Below are positions 12,457 to 19,054 of a DNA stretch of 19,439 bases, piece by piece (position 1 is the stretch's first letter; the number at the start of each line of letters is the position of its first letter). The stretch is from assembly GCA_050998755.1 (NCBI GenBank), contig JBPCPW010000041.1, forward strand, positions 1 through 19,439, read 5' to 3'. The notes below the pieces were generated by a model. The model was not told the origin of the DNA. It did not search any database and saw nothing but the letters and a program-made list of their open reading frames with translations. A program made the translations under genes and the position numbers. The DNA comes from JAXDLW01 sp050998755. GTDB lineage: Bacteria > Chloroflexota > Dormibacteria > DASZGP01.

Positions 12457-13191
12457 GTGACGCGCTACAAACTGGTGCTGGAGTACGACGGCACTGCTTA
12501 CCACGGTTGGCAGGAGCAGCCGGGTGGCCAGGCCACCGTCGCCGCCTCGGTTCGGAACGGGATCGCCCGCCTCACCGGCGAGCGGCCGCGCCTGAACGCG
12601 GCGGGGCGGACCGATGCCGGTGCCCATTCTCTGGGCCAGACCGTCAGCTTCGACCTTGATCGCGAGTTCGCGCCTGAGCGCCTGCTGGGCGGGCTCAACG
12701 CGGTTCTCCCGGCCGACATCGCGGTTCGTGAGGTCGCCACGGCCGAAGCCGGCTTCCACGCTCGCTTCTCGGCTCGCCGCCGCACCTATCGCTACCTGGT
12801 CGAGAATCGGCCCGAGCGCGGCGCGCTGTTGCGGGACCGCGCCTGGCATGTCCGTCAGCCACTGGACCTCGGCGCGATGCGCACCGCTGCCACCGACCTG
12901 CTGGGCGAGCACGACCTGGGCGCGTTTGGCTCCGACCCCGCCGGGCGCAACACCGTAAGAACCCTGTTTCGGGCGCGTGTGCGTCGCATGCGCGACGGGC
13001 TGGTGGCCTTCGAGCTCACCGCCAATGCCTTTCTGTACGGGATGGTGCGTCGCATGGTCGGGTTCCTGGTCGAGGTCGGGCTTGGTCGCCGCGCCGCTGG
13101 GGACAGCCGTCAGATGCTCTTGCCGGGCGCTGTTGCCGGCGCCAGGGTCGCGCCCGCACGCGGCCTGTACCAGCTTGCGGTGGAGTACTAG
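12457..13191 (+). CDS. truA: tRNA pseudouridine synthase A (positions 38-40)
   Basis: TruA converts uridines at tRNA positions 38-40 in the anticodon stem to pseudouridine. The 244-residue product begins MTRYKLVLEYDGTAYHGWQEQ (in part). The catalytic Asp is D53, in GRTDAGAHS. Later landmarks are FHARFSARRRTYRYLV and AFLYGMVRRMVGFLVEVG. The frame stays open upstream to 12373, but that sequence runs through repeat copy 2, and homology starts at GTG 12457. No Shine-Dalgarno is clear in front. It is adjacent to rplM (3-bp gap), so it is probably expressed with the rplM-rpsI pair. Confidence 0.96.
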   Translation: MTRYKLVLEYDGTAYHGWQEQPGGQATVAASVRNGIARLTGERPRLNAAGRTDAGAHSLGQTVSFDLDREFAPERLLGGLNAVLPADIAVREVATAEAGFHARFSARRRTYRYLVENRPERGALLRDRAWHVRQPLDLGAMRTAATDLLGEHDLGAFGSDPAGRNTVRTLFRARVRRMRDGLVAFELTANAFLYGMVRRMVGFLVEVGLGRRAAGDSRQMLLPGAVAGARVAPARGLYQLAVEY

Positions 13192-13194
13192 GAA

Positions 13195-13659
13195 ATGCAG
13201 AAGACTTACAGCCCCAAGGCTGCCGACCTCGAGTCCAGCTGGTACATCGTCGATGCCCAGGGCGAGGTCCTGGGGCGGCTTGCCAGCAACATCGCCAAGG
13301 TTCTACGGGGCAAGCACAAGCCGGGCTTCGCACCGCACGTGAACACCGGTGACTTCGTCGTCGTGATCAACGCGCGACACGTGAGGGTCACCGGCAACAA
13401 AGCCAAGGACAAGCTCTACAAGCGCTACTCCGGGTATCCCGGCGGCCTCAAGGAGCGCACCTTCGAGGAGCAGATGGGCCGGCAGCCCGAAAGGCCCCTG
13501 ACCGACGCGGTGAAGGGCATGCTCCAGCACAACACGCTCGGGGCGCAGATGCTCAAGCGCCTCAAGGTCTATGCCGACGGCACCCACGAGCAGCAGGCTC
13601 AGCAACCGAAGCGCATCCGCTTCAACGACAAGGGAGAGATCGAAGACATTGGCGACTGA
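13195..13659 (+). CDS. rplM: 50S ribosomal protein L13
   Basis: L13 is an early-assembly large-subunit protein. The 154-residue product has the landmarks YSPKAADLESSWYIVDAQGE, LGRLASNIAKVLRGKHKPGF and GDFVVVINARHVRVTGNKA. It also has YSGYPGGLKERTFEEQM and GMLQHNTLGAQMLKRLKVYADG. It begins ATG 13195, immediately after truA, with GGAG overlapping the truA end. Its stop at 13657-13659 lies 11 bp inside rpsI. L13 and S9 are almost always paired, as here. Confidence 0.97.
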   Translation: MQKTYSPKAADLESSWYIVDAQGEVLGRLASNIAKVLRGKHKPGFAPHVNTGDFVVVINARHVRVTGNKAKDKLYKRYSGYPGGLKERTFEEQMGRQPERPLTDAVKGMLQHNTLGAQMLKRLKVYADGTHEQQAQQPKRIRFNDKGEIEDIGD

Positions 13660-14041
13660 CCCCCTCAAAGCTGTCGGCCGGCGCAAGGAAGCGGTAGCGC
13701 GCGTGCGCCTGAGCCCCGGCGAAGGCCGCATCACGATCAACGACCGCGAATTCCGTGAGTACTTCCCCCGACGCCTCCTTCAGCAGGTCGTCGTGGCGCC
13801 GTTGAAGGCCGTGGACGCGGTCAAGCGTTATGACGTAGCGGCACGGGTCGAGGGCGGTGGCGTCAGCGGCCAGGCGGGCGCCGTGGTCCAGGGCATCGCC
13901 CGGGCACTGGTGTCCAATGAGCCGGACCTGCGCGCGACCCTGAAGTCGGGCGGCTTCCTGACACGCGATGCGCGTGCCAAGGAGAGGAAGAAGCCGGGAC
14001 TGAAGAGAGCCAGAAAAGCCCCCCAATACACCAAGAGGTAA
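13649..14041 (+). CDS. rpsI: 30S ribosomal protein S9
   Basis: S9 reaches into the P site with its C-terminal Lys-Arg. Starting at TTG 13649 the product has 130 residues, beginning MATDPLKAVGRRKEAVARVRL. It contains GRITINDREFREYFPRR, GGGVSGQAGAVVQGIARAL and the basic end KKPGLKRARKAPQYTKR, whose final Lys-Arg is the conserved tRNA-contacting end. The frame extends upstream to 13571, but only as an rplM shadow. An AGGGAGAG stretch at 13631-13638 supports TTG 13649, which overlaps rplM by 11 bp. No other start codon fits the homology. Confidence 0.95.
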   Translation: MATDPLKAVGRRKEAVARVRLSPGEGRITINDREFREYFPRRLLQQVVVAPLKAVDAVKRYDVAARVEGGGVSGQAGAVVQGIARALVSNEPDLRATLKSGGFLTRDARAKERKKPGLKRARKAPQYTKR

Positions 14042-14089
14042 CCGCGACCCGCTGAACGGCCGGGGCGGGCGTCGGGCGCCGTCGCGACC

Positions 14090-14194
14090 ACCGCTTCGCG
14101 GCGGTACCCCGACTCGTCCGCTCCTCGCTTACGTACCGTATGTACGCGCGCTTCGGTGCTCCGTCCCTCCTTCGCCGCGACCGTTGATCGGGCC
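14090..14194 (+). repeat. Structured intergenic repeat, copy 3 (rpsI-argF gap)
   Basis: In the 255-bp gap 14042-14296, ACCGC (14090-14094) pairs with GCGGT (14101-14105) around TTCGCG. After 26 bp comes CGTAC (14132-14136) and GTACG (14142-14146) with a CGTAT loop. The heptamers on the two sides are CTCGCTT (14124-14130) and CGCGCTT (14147-14153). TCCCTCCTTCG at 14164-14174 is identical to copy 1, and GATCGGGCC at 14186-14194 to copy 2. The part of the gap before the element (14042-14089) is GC-rich without other clear signals. The part after it holds an argF-proximal inverted repeat. Confidence 0.7.
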
Positions 14195-14248
14195 GCACAA
14201 GCGCGCCTGGGTCCGGATCCTCGTCGGATGACGTGGGGAGACCGCGTA

Positions 14249-14282
14249 GGCGCACGGTATAGGTCCGTGTACGCTTTGCGCC
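14249..14282 (+). repeat. Inverted repeat upstream of argF with fragment of the repeat core
   Basis: GGCGCA at 14249-14254 and TGCGCC at 14277-14282 are exact complements and enclose a nested CGG (14255-14257) and CCG (14265-14267) pair. Inside is TCCGTGTACGCT (14264-14275), the same 12 bases as in copy 1 (9392-9403). It lies directly upstream of the putative argF -10 element, so it might be an operator, a leader hairpin or a decayed repeat. It does not look like the AT-rich ArgR box. Confidence 0.4.
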
Positions 14283-14284
14283 TC

Positions 14285-14290
14285 TAGAAT
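14285..14290 (+). promoter_or_regulatory. Candidate -10 element of argF, possibly leaderless
   Basis: TAGAAT fits the TANNNT pattern and ends 6 nt before ATG 14297. Transcription would then begin at or next to the start codon. A -35 element at the expected spacing is not recognisable. The absence of a Shine-Dalgarno before argF agrees with leaderless expression, which is common in high-GC Gram-positive-type bacteria. The call relies on position and a short motif. Confidence 0.45.
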
Positions 14291-14296
14291 CGAGTG

Positions 14297-15217
14297 ATGT
14301 ATTCCGGCCTCGCCGGGAGGGATCTGCTTTCGATCGGCGATCTCTCGCGTGAAGACATCGAGGCGGTGCTCGAATGCGCTGCCGAGCAGAAGCGCACGCG
14401 GACCTCGCCACGGCCACTCGAGGGAAAGAGCGTGGGGATGATCTTCCAGCGCCCGAGTAACCGCACGCGGGTGTCGTTCGAGGTGGCCATTCACCAGCTG
14501 GGGGGGCACCCCATCCCCCTGTTCAGCCAGGAGATCCAGCTGGGGGAGCGGGAGTCGGTTGCGGACATTGCTCGGATCCTTGACCGCTACCTCGACGGGA
14601 TCGTGGCCCGGGTCTACAACCAGCCGGACCTCGAGGGCATGGCGGCCAACGCCGATGCGCCTGTCATCAATGCCATGACCGATGCGGAGCACCCATGCCA
14701 GGTCCTGGCCGACCTGCTTACGGTGCGCGAGCACTCTGGCCCGGACGCTGTCATCACCTACCTGGGGGATGGCAATAACGTTTGCAACTCGTGGCTGCTG
14801 GCCGCCGCGATCATGGGCTTCGACCTGCGGCTGGTCGTGCCCGAGGGTTATGAGCCGCGCCCGGCCATTCTCAAAAGGGCTGCGGCGCTGGGCGGCGGGG
14901 AGCCGCGCCGCTGGGCGGTGAATACTGCGCTCGCTGACACCGACATCATCTATACCGATGTCTGGACATCGATGGGGCAGGAGCAGGAGCGCGAGCGTCG
15001 GCGGCGGGATTTCGCCGAGATGCAGGTCAACGCCGAGCTCCTGAGGCTGGCGCCGCCGCGCGCCAGGGTCATGCATTGCCTGCCCGCTCACCGCGGGGAG
15101 GAGATCACCGACGAGGTCATCGACGGGCCCCAATCGATCGTCTTTGACCAGGCCGAGAACCGCCTGCACGTGCAGAAAGCGCTCCTCACCTTGATCTACG
15201 CCCCCCTGGTGGGGTGA
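14297..15217 (+). CDS. argF: Ornithine carbamoyltransferase
   Basis: The enzyme joins carbamoyl phosphate to ornithine to make citrulline in arginine synthesis. The 306-residue product has the carbamoyl-phosphate loop S54-N-R-T-R58, where the variable residue is Asn, and HPCQ at 132-135. The ornithine side has DVWTSMGQE at 221-229 and HCLPA at 260-264. The Gly-rich YLGDGNNVCNS turn begins the second domain. A GTG at 14294 would add one residue. Other arginine genes are absent from the window, and argF lies between ribosomal genes and c-di-AMP genes. Catabolic OTC (arcB) cannot be excluded by sequence alone, but no arcA or arcC is near. Confidence 0.93.
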   Translation: MYSGLAGRDLLSIGDLSREDIEAVLECAAEQKRTRTSPRPLEGKSVGMIFQRPSNRTRVSFEVAIHQLGGHPIPLFSQEIQLGERESVADIARILDRYLDGIVARVYNQPDLEGMAANADAPVINAMTDAEHPCQVLADLLTVREHSGPDAVITYLGDGNNVCNSWLLAAAIMGFDLRLVVPEGYEPRPAILKRAAALGGGEPRRWAVNTALADTDIIYTDVWTSMGQEQERERRRRDFAEMQVNAELLRLAPPRARVMHCLPAHRGEEITDEVIDGPQSIVFDQAENRLHVQKALLTLIYAPLVG

Positions 15218-15227
15218 AACTGGAGAC

Positions 15228-16217
15228 GTGAGCCAGGCCGCCATTCGCAACCTACTCGTCTTCATCGGCTCGCGGACGTGGCGCGACGTGCTCGACATCG
15301 CCGTGGTCACGTTCCTTTTCTACCGTCTCCTGCTGCTGATCCGGGGAACTCGCGCGGTACAGCTGACGGTGGGGCTGGCGGTCCTGGTCCTGGTGGGCCT
15401 CGCCGCGCGGGTCCTCAATCTCCAGCTGACCTATTACATCTTCAGCAACCTCGCGCCCGCACTGTTGATCGGCATCGTCATCCTCTTTCAACCGGAGTTG
15501 CGACGAGCACTCGACAGAATGGGGCGGGTCGGGTTCCTGGGAAGGCCGCTGGCGCACTACAGCCTGCAGTTGATGAGTCGCGTGGTCGACGAAGTGGTCC
15601 AGGGGGCGCGGACGCTGGCCGAGCAGAGGATTGGCGCACTGATCGTTTTTGAGAGAACTGTGGGGCTTGAGAACTACGCGCTCACCGGTGTCAGGGTCAG
15701 CGCCGACGTCACCACCGAACTGTTGCAGACGCTCTTCTTTCCGCGCTCGCCGCTGCACGATGGCGCCGTCATCATCCGGGGCAACAAACTGGTGGCGGCC
15801 GGGTGCCTGCTTCCGGTATCCGACGAGCTGAACATCTCCGGGCGTATTGGCACGCGCCACCGCGCGGCCCTGGCCCTGAGCGTCGAATCGGACGCCCTGG
15901 TGGTGGTCGTCTCGGAGGAGAGCGGGCGGATCTCGGTGGTGCAGGACGGCACCCTCCACCGTGGCATCGATCCGGAGGCGCTCCGCCAGGTGCTCCACAA
16001 CGAGTTGCTTCCAAGGCAGGAGGTCACACTGCCCTGGCTGCGTCCGCGTCGAGTCTCGCGCGCCAGGCAGGCGGCTGACCTGTCCGCGAACCCGCCCCCG
16101 CCACGGGCAGCGCGGGCACCAGCCGGCGACGGCCCAGCATCATCGGACGTGACTGCGGAGCCGCCTGCGTGGATGGCGCCTGACCCGGCGCGCGCTGAGC
16201 ATGGGACGGTCCCGTGA
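15228..16217 (+). CDS. cdaA: Diadenylate cyclase CdaA (DacA), membrane-anchored
   Basis: CdaA joins two ATP into cyclic di-AMP, a second messenger for osmotic and wall balance. Three hydrophobic helices lie in residues about 19-88, ending in ILFQPELRRAL. The DAC domain follows, with D178-G-A180 (SPLHDGAVIIRG) and G208-T-R-H-R212 (RIGTRHRAALALS), both catalytic motifs intact. A Pro/Ala-rich tail fills about 271-329. The GTG start at 15228 is 10 bp after argF, with GGAG only two bases upstream, so the exact start is not certain. The stop overlaps the cdaR GTG as GTGA. The glmM partner, usual in this operon, is not present. Confidence 0.95.
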   Translation: MSQAAIRNLLVFIGSRTWRDVLDIAVVTFLFYRLLLLIRGTRAVQLTVGLAVLVLVGLAARVLNLQLTYYIFSNLAPALLIGIVILFQPELRRALDRMGRVGFLGRPLAHYSLQLMSRVVDEVVQGARTLAEQRIGALIVFERTVGLENYALTGVRVSADVTTELLQTLFFPRSPLHDGAVIIRGNKLVAAGCLLPVSDELNISGRIGTRHRAALALSVESDALVVVVSEESGRISVVQDGTLHRGIDPEALRQVLHNELLPRQEVTLPWLRPRRVSRARQAADLSANPPPPRAARAPAGDGPASSDVTAEPPAWMAPDPARAEHGTVP

Positions 16218-17182
16218 GCCGCCTCGCCCGCAATTGGCGTTTGAAGCTGGTGGCCCTCCTCTTTGCCAGCACCACCTGGGTGGTGGTGGCCTATGCCGGC
16301 AACCCCGTGGTCGCCAAGGACGTCCCAAAGGTGGCGGTACAGGCCGGGCCGCCCCCCAACAACTGGGTCATGGTGGGGCAGTTGCCGGCCGTCTCTGTCT
16401 CCGTGTCGGGGCTGCAGCAGAGCCTCAACACCTTCCGGCCGGACAGCCTGCACGCCACTGTGGACCTGTCGGGAACGAAGCTCGGGCCCAACCTGGTCCG
16501 GGTCCACGTCGACAACGCCGATCCGCGCGTCCTCGTGACGCAGGTGCAGCCGGCGGCGCTCGAGGTCGTTCTCGACGAACGGGCCTCGGTCATTAAGAAG
16601 GTCGACGTACGGTACATCGGCAAGCAGAACGCCTGTTGCGCCCAGGGGGCGTACAGGATCGACGTCGGCTCGGTGAAGATCACCGGCCCCAAGAGCGTGC
16701 TGGCCACCGCCAACCCCCAGGTCTTCATCGACATCACCGATGCCCGCAGCGACGTGAGCAACGTGACGGCCGACGTGAAACTGGCCAACGTCGACCCGCG
16801 CGCCATTCCCCTGGTGACGATCGACCCGGCCCAGGTCCACGTGACCGTGCCGATCACGCCGGTTACGAAAGGAAAGTCCACCGGCATCCTGGTGGTTGAT
16901 GTCGGCGAGGTCGCCCCGGGCTACCGCCTGGCGGACACCAAGGTTTCCCCGGACGTTGTTTTCGCGGTGGGGGACCCGGCAATCATCGAGGGTCTGGCCG
17001 GCATCCCGACCGCCCCGGTCAGCGTCAACGGTGCGACGTCGGACGTGGTGCAGACCGTGACGCTCAAGCCGCCGAATGGGGTGACCATCGCCGGCAGCAC
17101 CCAGGTGACGGTCCATATCTTCATCGTTAAGAACAGCCAGGTGCAGCCCACCCCCACCCCCAGCGCCTCCCCATCGCCTTAG
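16214..17182 (+). CDS. cdaR: YbbR-domain protein CdaR, putative regulator of CdaA
   Basis: The 322-residue product has one hydrophobic segment near residues 11-27 (LKLVALLFASTTWVVVA). That fits a membrane anchor with the remainder outside. It then shows several YbbR-like beta repeats, with motifs such as VAVQAGPPPNNWVM, VSVSGLQQSLNTF, VRYIGKQ and VKITGPKSVL. In Firmicutes the YbbR partner binds and modulates CdaA, and that role is inferred here from gene order. The C terminus is a PTPTPSASPSP tail. The GTG start overlaps the cdaA stop by 4 bp, so the pair is probably translationally coupled. The stop is 23 bp before glmS. Confidence 0.88.
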   Translation: MSRLARNWRLKLVALLFASTTWVVVAYAGNPVVAKDVPKVAVQAGPPPNNWVMVGQLPAVSVSVSGLQQSLNTFRPDSLHATVDLSGTKLGPNLVRVHVDNADPRVLVTQVQPAALEVVLDERASVIKKVDVRYIGKQNACCAQGAYRIDVGSVKITGPKSVLATANPQVFIDITDARSDVSNVTADVKLANVDPRAIPLVTIDPAQVHVTVPITPVTKGKSTGILVVDVGEVAPGYRLADTKVSPDVVFAVGDPAIIEGLAGIPTAPVSVNGATSDVVQTVTLKPPNGVTIAGSTQVTVHIFIVKNSQVQPTPTPSASPSP

Positions 17183-17192
17183 CCCCTCCGGC

Positions 17193-17198
17193 TAGACT
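17193..17198 (+). promoter_or_regulatory. Candidate -10 element of glmS, possibly leaderless
   Basis: TAGACT fits TANNNT and ends 7 nt before the glmS ATG at 17206. No Shine-Dalgarno precedes that ATG. The whole cdaR-glmS gap is only 23 bp, so glmS could be transcribed both from cdaA and from this internal site. There is no recognisable -35 hexamer 17 bp upstream. The short gap also rules out a glmS ribozyme leader. Confidence 0.4.
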
Positions 17199-17205
17199 CA
17201 AAATC

Positions 17206-19041
17206 ATGTGCGGCATCATCGGGTACCTCGGGGAGAAGGACGCCGCCCCGATCATCATCGAGACCCTCAAGCGCCTCGAGTACCGGGGTTACGACTCGGC
17301 CGGGGTGGCGGTGCTGGAGCCGGGCCGGGCTCGCCCGGCGGTTATGAAGACCGCGGGCAAGGTGGCCGATCTGGAGAAGGCCCTGGCCGGGCGGCGGCCG
17401 ATCCACGGTGGCCTGGGGATCGGCCACACACGCTGGGCGACCCATGGCAAGCCCACCCAGAGCAACGCCCACCCGCACTGGGACTGCAAGCAGCGGATCA
17501 TGGTCATCCACAACGGGATAATCGAGAACCACGCCGAACTGCGACGCGAGCTCAAGGCCCAGGGCCACCGGTTCCGCACCGAGACCGACACCGAAGTGGT
17601 GCCGCACCTGATCGAGAGCTACTACAAAGGCGACCTGGTGGAAGCCGCCCGGCAGGCCTTCGCCCGCCTTCGGGGTGCGTACTCCCTGGTCATCTTCTCG
17701 CGAGACGACCCGGGGTTGCTGATCGGCGCGCGGCTGAATGCGCCGCTGATGGTGGGGCTGGGTAAGGACGAGTGGTTCATCTGCTCCGACCTGACAGGGA
17801 TCATCCCGTACACCAAAAAGGCGCTGGTGCTGGGGGAGGGGCAGATGGTGGCGATCACCAAGCTCGGCCCGGTGGTCACCGACCTCAAGGGCACCGCCGT
17901 CCAGTCGAAGCTGATCAAGGTCAACTGGGACGTCACGCAGGCCCAGAAGGGTGGCTACCCGCATTACATGCTCAAGGAGATCAACGAGGATGCGGAAGCC
18001 ATCCGCAATGCCACGCGCGGGCACATGGACGACGAGGGGACGGTGACCTTCCCCGAGTTCAACCTGACCGACCGCCAGATGTTGAAGTTCGACCGCGTGG
18101 TGATTGTCGGGGCGGGCAGCTCACTCAACGCGGGGATGATCGGAAAGTATGCGATCGAAGGCCTGGCGCGGGTCCCAGTCGACGTGGAGGCGGCATCGGA
18201 GTTCCGCTACCGCCATCCCCTGGTGGACGACCGGATGCTTCTGGTGGCACTGTCGCAATCGGGTGAGACCGCCGACACCCTGGCGGCGATGCGCGAGGCC
18301 AAGGAGCGCGGCGCGACCGTGGTCACGGTGTGCAACGTCGTCGGAAGCTCGATGACCATGGAGGCCGACGGCGTCATCTACATGCAGTCAGGCCCCGAGA
18401 TCAGTGTCTGCTCGTCCAAGACCTTCGTGGGTACGACGACAGTGCTCATGCTGCTGGCATTGCGCCTGGCCGCCGTCCGTCACCGCGTTCCTCCGGAACG
18501 CCTCAAGGAGCTGACCCGCGGTCTCCTTGAGCTTCCCACGGCAGTCGAGGGTGTACTACGCGGAGGTCGCGCGATCCACAAGGCGGCACGTAAATATGCG
18601 GCGTTCCACAACTTCATGTATATCGGGCGGGGTATCAACCATCCGATGGCTTTCGAGGGTGCGTTGAAGCTGAAGGAGATCTCCTACCTTCATGCCGAGG
18701 GTTACGCAGCCGGTGAGCTCAAGCACGGTCCGATCGCGCTCCTCGACGAGAGCTTCCCGGTGATGGCCATCGCCACAGACGCGCCGACCTTCGAGAAGAT
18801 GGTCAGCAACATCCAGGAGGTGGGGGCTCGTGGAGCCCCGGTCATCGCCCTGGTCAACCATGCGGACAAGCGGCTCAAAGGCCTGGTGCAGGACCTCATC
18901 GAGGTACCCAGGGTGGACGAGATCTTCTCGCCAATCATCAACGCCGCTGCGCTCCAGCTCTTCGCCTACTACGTCGCGGTGGAACGCGAGACGGATGTCG
19001 ACATGCCGCGGAACCTCGCGAAGTCCGTAACGGTTGAGTAG
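17206..19041 (+). CDS. glmS: Glutamine-fructose-6-phosphate aminotransferase (isomerizing)
   Basis: GlmS makes glucosamine-6-phosphate from fructose-6-phosphate and glutamine, the entry to peptidoglycan amino sugars. Cys2 of MCGIIGYLG is the glutaminase nucleophile, with GIGHTRWATHG and IHNGIIENH following. The isomerase half has two SIS domains, with SQSGETADTL and, near the C terminus, HAEGYAAGELKHGP, ending PRNLAKSVTVE. The 611-residue length is normal. Two signatures diverge: the common CGTS turn reads GAGSS (302-306), and the usual EQP after MLKEI is EDA (261-263). The gene lies after cdaA-cdaR, but glmM, the next enzyme in the pathway, is absent. Confidence 0.95.
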   Translation: MCGIIGYLGEKDAAPIIIETLKRLEYRGYDSAGVAVLEPGRARPAVMKTAGKVADLEKALAGRRPIHGGLGIGHTRWATHGKPTQSNAHPHWDCKQRIMVIHNGIIENHAELRRELKAQGHRFRTETDTEVVPHLIESYYKGDLVEAARQAFARLRGAYSLVIFSRDDPGLLIGARLNAPLMVGLGKDEWFICSDLTGIIPYTKKALVLGEGQMVAITKLGPVVTDLKGTAVQSKLIKVNWDVTQAQKGGYPHYMLKEINEDAEAIRNATRGHMDDEGTVTFPEFNLTDRQMLKFDRVVIVGAGSSLNAGMIGKYAIEGLARVPVDVEAASEFRYRHPLVDDRMLLVALSQSGETADTLAAMREAKERGATVVTVCNVVGSSMTMEADGVIYMQSGPEISVCSSKTFVGTTTVLMLLALRLAAVRHRVPPERLKELTRGLLELPTAVEGVLRGGRAIHKAARKYAAFHNFMYIGRGINHPMAFEGALKLKEISYLHAEGYAAGELKHGPIALLDESFPVMAIATDAPTFEKMVSNIQEVGARGAPVIALVNHADKRLKGLVQDLIEVPRVDEIFSPIINAAALQLFAYYVAVERETDVDMPRNLAKSVTVE

Positions 19042-19054
19042 AGGTCCTGGCTGA

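Noticed and set aside
12272..12460. A 62-residue plus-strand open frame filling the rplQ-truA gap
   Set aside because: It begins directly at the rplQ stop and runs through hairpins and repeat copy 2. It has no Shine-Dalgarno and no recognisable motif, and it overlaps the truA start.
14249..14282. ArgR operator upstream of argF
   Set aside because: ARG boxes are AT-rich 18-bp imperfect palindromes; this inverted repeat is GC-rich and does not match.
14042..14296. Intrinsic terminator after rpsI
   Set aside because: Hairpins are present but none is followed by a T tract. A Rho-dependent or processing-based end is possible but cannot be shown from the sequence.
17183..17205. A glmS ribozyme or other riboswitch upstream of glmS
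   Set aside because: Only 23 bp separate the cdaR stop from the glmS start, far too little for a ribozyme or riboswitch aptamer.
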